From NCBI GenBank assembly GCA_018052995.1, contig JAGPMK010000004.1, forward strand, positions 1-47,911: a stretch of DNA of 47,911 nucleotides. Direction: 5' to 3'. The notes under the pieces are model-generated. The model was not told the DNA's origin. It saw nothing but the letters and a program-made list of their open reading frames with translations, and ran no database searches. The stretch is from Syntrophorhabdales bacterium. Lineage in GTDB: Bacteria; Desulfobacterota; Syntrophorhabdia; Syntrophorhabdales; Syntrophorhabdaceae. Position 1 is the stretch's first letter; each line of letters begins with the position of its first letter. Positions 11,860 to 19,285 of this stretch are shown piece by piece. A program made the position numbers and the translations under genes.

Positions 11860-12580
11860 GTTTTCTATCTGCTATAATAGCCTCTTCTGATTTTGGATAA
11901 AGCTCTTTTACCTTTTTAAGGGCTATTATAGCATTGTCTTTCTCGTTGAGATATGTAAATGCATCTGCTAGTGAGAGCAGAGCGCTCGGCGCCTTCTCGC
12001 TCTTTGGATATTTTTTTATAACCTCGTTAAAATTTAGAATAGCCATCTCATAATCCTTAATACCCATATAACATTCACCAAGCCAATAATAGGCATTAGG
12101 GACAAGGGCAGTCCCTGCATAGGATGCAATAAACTCTGTAAATTTTTTTATTGCATCCTGATACTTCTTATTCTGAAAAAGGTCAAATGCCTCTTTATAT
12201 TTTATTTCATAGCCGGTGTCTGCTGGTGTTGGGATAACATCTGTTTTGAACTCGCCTGGTTTTTTAAGGGCATTTAATTCGCTTTTTGTCTCTTGATAAT
12301 AGGTCTTTAACTGGAACTCCATTGCCTCTAATCTCCCGGCCATACCCTTTATCTTCTCGTCAGTATTATTAATAGAAAGAGAGAGATCGGCAATCTGTTT
12401 TTTTATAGACTCATTATCCTTTAGAATGCCATCCATTCTTTTATTATTCTGTTCTTTATATAGTCTCAGTTCATTCTCCAGGCTTGATAGATTTCTGTTT
12501 ACAATGGTAAGTTCGTCTGTGGATGCATAACATCCTGAAATTATAATACCTGCTAAAAAAATCAAAACATTCTTTTTCAT
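11846..12580 (-). CDS. cpoB: Tol-Pal system protein CpoB (YbgF), predicted lipoprotein
   Basis: A 244-residue periplasmic protein. CpoB coordinates peptidoglycan synthesis with outer-membrane constriction through the Tol-Pal complex. Here a short hydrophobic signal ends in a lipobox (IISGC, Cys17), so it is probably lipid-anchored, unlike the soluble E. coli protein. A coiled coil follows (about residues 25-105). The C-terminus has three TPR-like units, beginning near residue 127 with [17 protein letters not shown]. It lies 27 bases after tolB on the same strand and ends TAA inside the rpoC 3' end. Confidence 0.88.
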   Translation of the reverse strand: MKKNVLIFLAGIIISGCYASTDELTIVNRNLSSLENELRLYKEQNNKRMDGILKDNESIKKQIADLSLSINNTDEKIKGMAGRLEAMEFQLKTYYQETKSELNALKKPGEFKTDVIPTPADTGYEIKYKEAFDLFQNKKYQDAIKKFTEFIASYAGTALVPNAYYWLGECYMGIKDYEMAILNFNEVIKKYPKSEKAPSALLSLADAFTYLNEKDNAIIALKKVKELYPKSEEAIIADRKLRRY

Positions 12581-12607
12581 CCCATGCCCTTTCTTAATTT
12601 TATTTTT

Positions 12608-13888
12608 CTATGGCATAAACACAGGCTGTGACTCATCGCCCTCGGTAAACCTAAGCGTTCTTTTATTGTCTCCGTTGAAAAGCATAATGGAAATACTGTA
12701 TTTATTTTCCTTCAAAGTAGAAAATATTATATATCTTCCACATGGCGAGAAATGAGGAGAGTCATTCAAACCGCCATTTGTAAGTAACCTTGGGTTTGAA
12801 CCGTCAGGGTTCATGGTACATATCTCAAAGGACCCCTCAATCTTTGAAACAAATGCAATAAGGTCACCTTTTGGAGAAAAAGTCGGGGCTGCATTATAGT
12901 CACCAGAGAAGGTTAATCTTTTTATCTCACCGGTTATGATATTTTTAAGGAATATCTGTGGGGTTCCATGCATATCTGAGACAAAAACCATCTTTGTGCC
13001 ATCAGGGGAAAACGAGGGGGAGGCATATATGCCATCACCGGACAACACAGATTTTTTGGTTTTAGTACCAACATCTACGGTATAGATGGTTGATTTTCTT
13101 CCTGATGTGAACGAATAGCAGAATGTCTCCCTGTCCTTCCATGAGGTTCCGGTCTTCATACCACTATCCGTATCTCTAAAGATCTCTGTCTTTGTTTCCA
13201 TATTTATTATGTAAAGATTGGGCCTATCCTTTACATAAGATGTGTACGAAAGATATCTCCCAGTTGGTGAAACAGAGGGGGATAATGTTATACTGTTAAA
13301 GTTTGTAAGCCTTTGGATATTATAACCATCAAGATCAGCTATGTATATCTCTTTTTTGCCCCTGCCTCCAGACACAAACACTACCCTTGAACTCATTATG
13401 CCCTTTTCGCCAGTCACAGCAAAGATTATATCATCTGCAAGCCTATGGATAATCCTGCGCCACTGGTCTGATCTACCCTTATATTTATTGGCGTGGACAA
13501 GGGAACCATCAAGGGTGTCGTATACGTATACATTTAATATGAGGTCATCATCTTTCTCCTGTAGAAGCCCTTTGCATAATAGTTCTACACCTAGGGATCG
13601 CCAGTTTCCGAAATTTATCTCTCTTTTTTCTATGCCTTCATCAGACAACTCCCTATCAAAAAGGGTCTGGGGGGCGGGTATGAAAAAACCTGAGAGATCC
13701 AGATCCTTACTCAAAAGATCACTCATATCCATACGAAGTCTGCTTATTTTTTCGCTTTTAAAATAAGGAACAGCTATTGTTATCTTTTTTAGCGACGTGC
13801 CATACACATCAAGATAAATCTTGCCTTCTGCTACTCCACCCCACAAAAGAAAAAAAACTAATAAGATCAATAAACCAAGCCTTTTCAA
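12608..13888 (-). CDS. tolB: Tol-Pal translocation protein TolB
   Basis: A 426-residue periplasmic TolB, which binds Pal and helps maintain outer-membrane integrity. An N-terminal signal peptide (about residues 1-22) precedes the alpha/beta domain. A six-bladed beta-propeller with repeated PD40 strands such as SPSVSPTGRYLSYTS, SPSFSPDGTKMVFVSD and APTFSPKGDLIAFVSK follows. The start codon is TTG (13886-13888), with AAGGGG about 11 bases upstream; no in-frame ATG or GTG lies nearby. It heads a two-gene unit with cpoB. tolA, tolQ, tolR and pal are not in the window. Confidence 0.93.
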   Translation of the reverse strand: MKRLGLLILLVFFLLWGGVAEGKIYLDVYGTSLKKITIAVPYFKSEKISRLRMDMSDLLSKDLDLSGFFIPAPQTLFDRELSDEGIEKREINFGNWRSLGVELLCKGLLQEKDDDLILNVYVYDTLDGSLVHANKYKGRSDQWRRIIHRLADDIIFAVTGEKGIMSSRVVFVSGGRGKKEIYIADLDGYNIQRLTNFNSITLSPSVSPTGRYLSYTSYVKDRPNLYIINMETKTEIFRDTDSGMKTGTSWKDRETFCYSFTSGRKSTIYTVDVGTKTKKSVLSGDGIYASPSFSPDGTKMVFVSDMHGTPQIFLKNIITGEIKRLTFSGDYNAAPTFSPKGDLIAFVSKIEGSFEICTMNPDGSNPRLLTNGGLNDSPHFSPCGRYIIFSTLKENKYSISIMLFNGDNKRTLRFTEGDESQPVFMP

Positions 13889-13923
13889 ATGTATCTTGTC
13901 CCCTTCTGTCTTTATTTTAATTA

Positions 13924-13952
13924 ATATTATTACAAGTAACTGCTTATTTCAA
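13924..13952 (-). promoter_or_regulatory. Candidate sigma-70 promoter for tolB-cpoB
   Basis: On the minus strand, TTGAAA (13947-13952) lies 17 bases from TAATAT (13924-13929). This would start RNA about 30 bases before the tolB TTG. Matches are 5 of 6 and 4 of 6 to consensus in an AT-rich region. Just upstream is a perfect 8-base inverted repeat, AATAAGAT-TTAAG-ATCTTATT (13969-13989), that could be an operator. Confidence 0.45.
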
Positions 13953-14229
13953 CACTTCTTTCACATTGAATAAGATTTAAGATCTTATTTAGATTTTCCA
14001 AAAAAGCATTAGAGTGTTTAATATAGCATTGAAGGCGAAAAAAAGATATAGATTCAAGCTACGATGGGAAGCTGGCAATAGTCTATAATTTGAATTGCTC
14101 TTAGCCATAACATATTGCCCATGGTTTGGTAATAAAGGTAAAAAATTTTATAATCTCGAGGTAGAAAAATATCTTGAGTATTTCAGGGGCACCTTTATTA
14201 AATAAGTGCCCCTGTATTTTGTTGTTTTC
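13953..14229. other. AT-rich gap between tolB and atpE
   Basis: No convincing gene lies here. The region contains the inverted repeat at 13969-13989. It also contains a 36-codon plus-strand open frame from TTG 14095 to TAA 14205, with a protein-like C-terminal part (VEKYLEYFRGTFIK) but no ribosome-binding site. The strong hairpin at 14184-14214 overlaps the end of that frame. It may be a remnant of a lost gene or simply non-coding. Confidence 0.4.
14184..14228 (+). terminator. Strong hairpin with T-rich tail
   Basis: CAGGGGCAC (14184-14192) pairs perfectly with GTGCCCCTG (14206-14214), and the loop can pair further (TTATT/AATAA). On the plus strand a T-rich tail follows (TATTTTGTTGTTTT), as in an intrinsic terminator. 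On the minus strand, where it would end atpE, the hairpin lies 15 bases after the stop but is followed by GAAATAC, not a T run. It may act for both strands or stabilise the atp mRNA 3' end. Confidence 0.55.
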
Positions 14230-14556
14230 CTAAAGTTTAAAGATTAGCAGCAATGAAACAACGAGTGAGTATATAACAAGTGATTCGATCATTGCCAGAC
14301 CTATGATCATAGGAGTAACAATCTTCCCTGATGCACCGGGATTCCTGGCAATACCGTCAAGCGCTGATGCAATGCCCTTGCCCTGTCCGAGAGCTCCACC
14401 AAAGGCTGCGATTGCAACGCCAAAGCCTGCTGCAAGTGCCACCATCTGTTTTACTGCGGGATCAAGTCCCTTGGCCTCCTCTGCTGCCATGGCAACGCTA
14501 AAGGAAAAGCATACGAACAAACCGAGAAGCATAGTGATTGTTAATAGTTTTTTCAT
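14230..14556 (-). CDS. atpE: F-type ATP synthase subunit c with N-terminal signal-like extension
   Basis: The 108-residue rotor-ring proteolipid. The mature two-helix hairpin begins near residue 33. Helix 1 contains FGGALGQGKG, the loop RNPGAS, and helix 2 IIGLAMIESLVIYSLV. The ion-binding carboxylate is Glu91. Aligned with the Ilyobacter sodium ring, Gln58, Glu91, Ser92 and Tyr96 match four of its ligand-shell positions; Thr67 is Leu here. A sodium ring is therefore possible but not certain. Residues 1-25 look like a cleavable signal peptide ending AMA. It is last of atpZ-atpI-atpB-atpE; F1 genes are absent. Confidence 0.93.
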   Translation of the reverse strand: MKKLLTITMLLGLFVCFSFSVAMAAEEAKGLDPAVKQMVALAAGFGVAIAAFGGALGQGKGIASALDGIARNPGASGKIVTPMIIGLAMIESLVIYSLVVSLLLIFKL

Positions 14557-14582
14557 TCTATTTCACCCCTTTCTTATATTTT

Positions 14583-15281
14583 TTAATGTTCTTCATGGGC
14601 TATAGCCCCTGAAAAATATGCCATAGACAAAAGAACGAAAACAAAAGTCTGAACAAATGCCACAAATAATCCGAGAAACATAACAGGCAGGGGAACAAGA
14701 AAAGGAACCAAGCCAAAAAATATGGCGGTTACAAGGTGATCGCCTGTTATATTACCAAAAAGCCTAAGACCCAGAGAAAGAGGCCTTGCAAAATGGCCTA
14801 TAAGTTCAATGGGAACCATAAGAGGCGCAAGCCACCAGAAGGGCCCCATAAAATGTTTGAGATATTTGACGCCATGCTCCTTGAATCCATAGTAATGTGT
14901 CATAACAAAGACTGTGAGGGAACATGCAAATGTTGTATTCACATTGTCTGTGGCAGGTAAAAAACCAGGGACAAGGCCTGATAGATTGTTGAAAAGTATA
15001 AACAATGCCAGGGTTCCCACAAGCAGGACAAACTCCTTGCCCCTTGGCCCCATACTCTCTATCACTATGTTAGATATGCCTTCAACAATCATCTCCACAA
15101 AATTCCTGAAAGAAAATTTAGGCTCAGGGACTACCTCATCCTCAGTCTTCTTTATCTGTCTATATCCCAAAAAAACTAAGATAAGGAGTATAACAGACAC
15201 TATGATGCTGTTAGACACATGTGGTGGTAGATGTTTTAAGAATGGGAATAAGGAAGCCCATGTAAAAACTTCATGCTCCAT
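14583..15281 (-). CDS. atpB: F-type ATP synthase subunit a
   Basis: A 232-residue membrane stator protein that forms the ion half-channels against the c ring. The essential arginine is in the signature ARPLSLGLRLFGNITGDH near residues 165-182. Several hydrophobic spans are visible and the length is typical. Its start overlaps the end of atpI by 11 bases and it lies 26 bases before atpE, so translation is probably coupled. No genes for b, delta, alpha, gamma, beta or epsilon are near; in many anaerobic Gram-negatives these sit at a second locus. Confidence 0.94.
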   Translation of the reverse strand: MEHEVFTWASLFPFLKHLPPHVSNSIIVSVILLILVFLGYRQIKKTEDEVVPEPKFSFRNFVEMIVEGISNIVIESMGPRGKEFVLLVGTLALFILFNNLSGLVPGFLPATDNVNTTFACSLTVFVMTHYYGFKEHGVKYLKHFMGPFWWLAPLMVPIELIGHFARPLSLGLRLFGNITGDHLVTAIFFGLVPFLVPLPVMFLGLFVAFVQTFVFVLLSMAYFSGAIAHEEH

Positions 15282-15663
15282 CTTTCTGCCTCCTCTTTAT
15301 CATTAAGCTTAACATTGCTATGATCTGATTTATTATAACGGATATAAAAAGCGTAGATAAACCAATAAGAAAAAATATTACATCTATATTGCCATAGATT
15401 ATTATTACGGCAACAATGCCTGCAAACAGAAAAAATTTAATGGGAAGTTTTATAAGAAAATCTTTTTTATTTAGCTTTGACTTGCCAAACCCATTTTCGA
15501 TAATCTTTTTAAGGAATCGGAAGTTTAATGTAATTATTGCGCTGGCGACAGCAAAGCTAAAAAAATATTTATATTCCTTCATTACAATCAATGCAAGGAT
15601 TGAACCAACGATGAATATTATAAAATTCAGGCGTTCTATATCATTTATTATTGTGTCTTTCAT
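15271..15663 (-). CDS. atpI: ATP synthase subunit I (AtpI family)
   Basis: A 130-residue membrane protein with four predicted spans, including FIIFIVGSILALIVM and FFLIGLSTLFISVI. AtpI proteins are thought to help assemble the c ring or supply Mg2+. The family is poorly conserved, so the call rests on size, topology and position directly before atpB (11-base overlap) and after atpZ (23-base overlap). A basic patch (GFGKSKLNKKDFLIKL) separates spans two and three. Confidence 0.75.
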   Translation of the reverse strand: MKDTIINDIERLNFIIFIVGSILALIVMKEYKYFFSFAVASAIITLNFRFLKKIIENGFGKSKLNKKDFLIKLPIKFFLFAGIVAVIIIYGNIDVIFFLIGLSTLFISVIINQIIAMLSLMIKRRQKDGA

Positions 15664-15892
15664 CTTGTTTCTGCACTTTTTTTATCAGCATAAAGATTGT
15701 CTTAAAGGCTGCGCCAATTCCAAAAAAGGTAAAGATTATTGTTAAATACGGATATGTCTTAAAAAACCTATCCAGAAAATAACCCATCACAATACCTATA
15801 GCAACAGAAAGACCCATTTCAAGCCCTAAAGAGCTATAATTTATCAAAGATTTAAATGTGTCTTTCTTTGTATCTTTTAATACCATATCCAT
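15641..15892 (-). CDS. atpZ: AtpZ/AtpI-type ATP synthase gene 1 protein
   Basis: An 83-residue protein with two membrane helices: LGLEMGLSVAIGIVMGYFLD and, after FKTYPYLT, a second containing IIFTFFGIGAAFKTIF. The pattern GxxxGYxLD followed by a second glycine-rich helix is characteristic of the small protein at the head of many atp operons (ATPase_gene1 family). GAGG lies 7 bases before the ATG. It is the first gene of the F0 cluster and overlaps atpI by 23 bases. Confidence 0.8.
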   Translation of the reverse strand: MDMVLKDTKKDTFKSLINYSSLGLEMGLSVAIGIVMGYFLDRFFKTYPYLTIIFTFFGIGAAFKTIFMLIKKVQKQDERHNNK

Positions 15893-15905
15893 TGCAAACC
15901 TCTTT

Positions 15906-15969
15906 TATCTAACATACTAGTTACCCATAGTCAATTTATTTTTTATAGGCAATTCTCAATGAGCAACAA
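15906..15969 (-). promoter_or_regulatory. Candidate promoters for atpZ-atpI-atpB-atpE
   Basis: Two minus-strand candidates are visible. One is TTGTTG (15964-15969), 16 bases, TATAAA (15942-15947). The other is TTGACT (15929-15934), 17 bases, TAGATA (15906-15911), which would leave almost no leader before atpZ. The first gives a leader of about 45 bases and is more plausible. Neither is proven. Confidence 0.35.
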
Positions 15970-16046
15970 AAAATATATATGGGAGCACATCATTTTTTGT
16001 TAATTCCCCATGTTTAACCCTCCATAAAGTAGGGATTAGGGTAGAG

Positions 16047-16304
16047 ATGGGGATAATGGATTATAGAAGAAGAATTTTTTTCCTGTTTTTCCCAACCATA
16101 CACGATGTATTAAAGGCTGAAAAAAAGTTAAAGACAGAGAGGGCAGATTATGAGCTTGTCCATGTGCCCTGTAATATTAGCTCTGACTGCGGGGTCTGTA
16201 TAAGGTTAAAAGGCCTGGGTATAATAAAAAAGCTTGGAGGATTAGGCGCTGAAACATGCTATTTTTATGATGGCAAGACTTATAATAAATTAGAGATTGA
16301 GTAG
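16047..16304 (+). CDS. DUF3343 protein (putative Se/S carrier-like)
   Basis: An 85-residue soluble protein of the DUF3343 family, described as putative Se/S carrier-like proteins. The hallmark is the two-cysteine stretch VPCNISSDCGVCIR near residues 41-54, after a region with FPTIHDVLKAEKKLK. Members in anaerobes often occur near SirA/YedF-type sulfur relay or selenium genes, but here the neighbours are unrelated. It may start at ATG 16047 or ATG 16056; family members usually begin near the second. Function is not established. Confidence 0.75.
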   Translation: MGIMDYRRRIFFLFFPTIHDVLKAEKKLKTERADYELVHVPCNISSDCGVCIRLKGLGIIKKLGGLGAETCYFYDGKTYNKLEIE

Positions 16305-16367
16305 TCATACCTTTATAGTTCCTTTTGGGACACACCACATGATATAACAGCAATAATAGCAATAAAG

Positions 16368-16401
16368 GATTGGGTTTTATAGACCTCAATCTTCCCTTTT
16401 T
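16368..16401. terminator. Hairpin between convergent genes
   Basis: GATTG-GGT (16368-16375) pairs with ACC-T-CAATC (16383-16391) with one bulge. On plus it is followed by TTCCCTTTTT, and on minus by CCTTTATT. It lies between the DUF3343 gene and the convergent lipoprotein gene, overlapping the latter's stop, and could end transcription from both sides. Confidence 0.4.
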
Positions 16402-16907
16402 GAAAACCTTGCCTCGAGGAATCTTATGCATATACTCCCATCAATGCCCTCCCAGCACATAGTGTCTCTGCCACTGCCAAGTTGGTATATAACCCTATAT
16501 CTCTCTCTGGGAAGTTCAATTCTATCCATAGAAATATTTTTCAGACCCCTCATTGCCAGATCATGGATAAAATCACCTATCTTTATATTGAACTTATCCT
16601 CAAACCCCTTCTCTTTTGTAAAACGTTCTTCGCCTGTTAAAAGAAGAAAATAGTCCTTATATCGATTCAGAAAAAAAATTGTATCACCTAAAGGGCTATA
16701 AACCTCTATGGATACCATGTCTGGGTATTCCATAATCAATGACATAGAGCCTGAATATCTCATGCCCTTCCATGACATGTTTAGCTCACATAATGCCTCT
16801 AGGTAATCAATCTTTTCTGGCCACACTATTGTAGTGGTTTTTTTAGGCAACAGGGCGCAGGAAAAAACAAGAAAAACAAGAAAAAGAAGGGCAACAATCC
16901 TCTTCAT
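16386..16907 (-). CDS. LolB-like lipoprotein
   Basis: A 173-residue predicted lipoprotein: signal MKRIVALLFLVFLVFSC with the lipobox Cys at residue 17. The mature part is beta-rich, with VSIEVYSPLGDTIFFLNR. The pattern resembles LolB, which receives lipoproteins at the outer membrane, and related deltaproteobacterial proteins, but similarity is weak and the function is inferred. It overlaps the end of the TPR gene by four bases (ATGA), so the two are translationally coupled. Confidence 0.65.
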   Translation of the reverse strand: MKRIVALLFLVFLVFSCALLPKKTTTIVWPEKIDYLEALCELNMSWKGMRYSGSMSLIMEYPDMVSIEVYSPLGDTIFFLNRYKDYFLLLTGEERFTKEKGFEDKFNIKIGDFIHDLAMRGLKNISMDRIELPRERYRVIYQLGSGRDTMCWEGIDGSICIRFLEARFSKRED

Positions 16908-18637
16908 CTCGCAGTTTCCTTAAGTATTTCTAATTTCTGCTCTATTGGCTTCTTTTTAACCTCATCCTTTTCTAGTGTTATTGCCTTTTCATAGAGCTGT
17001 ATTGCCTTTTCTGTATCACTTAAGGCCTTATATGTATCCCCTAAATGCTCAGATATGGTAGGGTCATCAGGAAGCCTTTTATGGGCTTTTTCCAAATATT
17101 CAAGGGCTTTTTTGTAATCATTTTTTTTAAAATATACCCATCCCATGCTATCAAGGATGTAACCATCATCAGGTTTCTTTGAAAGTGCCTTTTTTATCAT
17201 CTCCTCTGCCCTGTCAAGGTTTATTCCCTTGTCTGCCCATGTATATCCTATGAAATTCAGGGCATTTGCATGCTCAGGATCAATCTTTAATACCTCCTCC
17301 ATTGCCTCTATTGCCTTTTCAGAATTGCCTGATTTTTCATACAACATACCTATCTGGTATAGTATCTCTATATTCTTGGAGTTATATTGTTTAGCCTCTT
17401 CAAGGGCCTCAATACCCCTGGCATAATCCTTTTTTTCCTCGTAAAGGGCGGACAGCATAAGATATGCCTCGATGTTATCCTTTTTTATCTTAATAAAATT
17501 TTTGATAACATCTATCCCCTCGTCGATCATATTCGATTTGATAAAAAGAAACGTAATATTTCTTAATGCACTCAGAAACTCCTCAGATGAGGGGTCTATC
17601 TTTGAAAACTCATCAATTGCCCTTTTTATGTCTCCCTTTTCCTTCAGTGCTATTGCCAGATATAGCCTCACATTGTTTTCATTAGGCCTGGATGCCAGTA
17701 CCAGGTTAAACTCCCTTATAGCCTCATCGTATCTACCTTTTTCAAGGTGTAAGAGACCTATCTTTACCCTTATTGACAGGTCTTCCCTGTCCAGGTCAGA
17801 GAGTTTTTCAAATTCATTGATAGCCCTATCGTAATCCCTCTCCTTTATAAAGATGTTTGCCGCCCTTGACCTTGCATTTTTATTCATAGGGTTTATTAGG
17901 ATTACATTGTTATAATACTCCAGCGCCTTTTTGTTGTTGCCCTCTATCTCATACACTATACCCATCTCAAGCTGGGCAGGCTCAAAGTTTGGTTTTAACT
18001 GGATTGCCTTCTGATAGTACTCCTTTGCCTTGCTATACTCCTTCAACTCAGCATTCAGCCTGCCTAAATAGTAGGTGGCAATGATATTATCAGGCTCGAA
18101 TGCCAGTATCCTCTCATAGATATCTATTGCCTCTTTGTATCTCTTCTGAACCATATAGACAGCGCCAAGGTGAAGATAGGCGTCTGTGTCATCCTCTTCA
18201 ATTTCTATGCACCTCTCATAGAGCTCCCTTGCCTTCTCATGCATACCCCTGGCAGAATAAATGCCGGCAAGAAGTTTAAGGGCGTCTGTATTGTTGCTGT
18301 TTAGGCTTACTGCCTCTTTTAATATACCCTCTGCCTCATTTAACCTGCCTAGCTTTATATATGAAAGCGCCAGCTCTGTTTTTAACACAGAGGAATTAGG
18401 GTCTTTTTTAATAGCAGATTTATAGTATCTTATTGCATCTTCATATCTGCCATTAACATCACTTCTATAGCCCTTAAGAAAAAGAAAGATTGATGAATTA
18501 TTACTGCATCCCAAAAGTGTTGCAGGGATCAAAAAAATGGTTGCAAACAGAAAAAAATTTCTCATAAAGACTAATAATAACACATGACTTCCAAAACGTC
18601 TATTGATATTAAAGATTCTATCTTTATCTGCCCTCAT
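16904..18637 (-). CDS. Tetratricopeptide-repeat lipoprotein
   Basis: A 577-residue protein made almost wholly of TPR units (about 14-15), such as YEDAIRYYKSAIKKDPNS, AYLHLGAVYMVQKRYKEAID and YSKAKEYYQKAIQLKPNF. TPR arrays bind partner proteins; similar ones occur in outer-membrane biogenesis and secretion. The annotated ATG overlaps lepB by ATGA. An internal ATG at 18565 begins a cleaner signal (MRNFFLFATIFLIPATLLGC) with a lipobox, so the mature protein probably starts at that Cys whichever start is used. The partner is unknown. Confidence 0.85.
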   Translation of the reverse strand: MRADKDRIFNINRRFGSHVLLLVFMRNFFLFATIFLIPATLLGCSNNSSIFLFLKGYRSDVNGRYEDAIRYYKSAIKKDPNSSVLKTELALSYIKLGRLNEAEGILKEAVSLNSNNTDALKLLAGIYSARGMHEKARELYERCIEIEEDDTDAYLHLGAVYMVQKRYKEAIDIYERILAFEPDNIIATYYLGRLNAELKEYSKAKEYYQKAIQLKPNFEPAQLEMGIVYEIEGNNKKALEYYNNVILINPMNKNARSRAANIFIKERDYDRAINEFEKLSDLDREDLSIRVKIGLLHLEKGRYDEAIREFNLVLASRPNENNVRLYLAIALKEKGDIKRAIDEFSKIDPSSEEFLSALRNITFLFIKSNMIDEGIDVIKNFIKIKKDNIEAYLMLSALYEEKKDYARGIEALEEAKQYNSKNIEILYQIGMLYEKSGNSEKAIEAMEEVLKIDPEHANALNFIGYTWADKGINLDRAEEMIKKALSKKPDDGYILDSMGWVYFKKNDYKKALEYLEKAHKRLPDDPTISEHLGDTYKALSDTEKAIQLYEKAITLEKDEVKKKPIEQKLEILKETAR

Positions 18638-19257
18638 TGAATTAGCCTGCCTATTCTATTCCATCTTACATAGTCTAAAATGTCTTTTGGACTGTTATTC
18701 CATGAGAAATACAGTATGAGGGCCTTTCCTACAAGATGTTCTTTTTCAACAAAACCCCAGAATCTACTGTCCAGGCTCCTGTCTCTGTTATCTCCCATCA
18801 CAAAAAAAGAGCCTTTCGGGACAACAATGGGTCCCAGATTATCCTTTGGCGATATATCCCCTGGTATTATGGTATTTTCAGCAAAATATGCCCATTTGTC
18901 ATCAGCCTTTCTCCCGTTTATATAGACCTGCTTATTCCTTATCTCTAATGTATCACCACCCGTCGCAATAACCCTCTTTATAAAATCCTTGCTCTTATCC
19001 AGGGGGTATCTGAATACTATAATATCACCCCTTTTAGGCTCTCCGAGGGTCAAAAATACAATATCCGTGAGGGGAACCTTCATCACATAACTCAATCGGT
19101 TTACAAGCAGGTGGTCTCCAATAAGGAGGGTGGGCTCCATTGAGCTTGATGGTATCTTAAATGCCTGGATAACGAAACTCCTTACAAAAAAGGCTATTAT
19201 TGCTGCAATGATAAGTGACTCTATGTATTCCCTTGTCTTGCTCTTTCTTTTCTCCAT
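18634..19257 (-). CDS. lepB: Signal peptidase I
   Basis: A 207-residue membrane-anchored protease that removes signal peptides from exported proteins. One N-terminal span (about residues 14-30) precedes the catalytic serine, Ser39 in IPSSSMEPTLLIGD. The general-base Lys94 is in FIKRVIATGGD. The downstream box GDNRDRSLDSRFWG is intact. The protein is shorter than E. coli LepB (324) and resembles the single-span form. It overlaps the TPR gene by four bases and follows argS by 28. Confidence 0.95.
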   Translation of the reverse strand: MEKRKSKTREYIESLIIAAIIAFFVRSFVIQAFKIPSSSMEPTLLIGDHLLVNRLSYVMKVPLTDIVFLTLGEPKRGDIIVFRYPLDKSKDFIKRVIATGGDTLEIRNKQVYINGRKADDKWAYFAENTIIPGDISPKDNLGPIVVPKGSFFVMGDNRDRSLDSRFWGFVEKEHLVGKALILYFSWNNSPKDILDYVRWNRIGRLIQ

Positions 19258-19285
19258 ATCATCCCCTGAGGTATATCATCATTAT

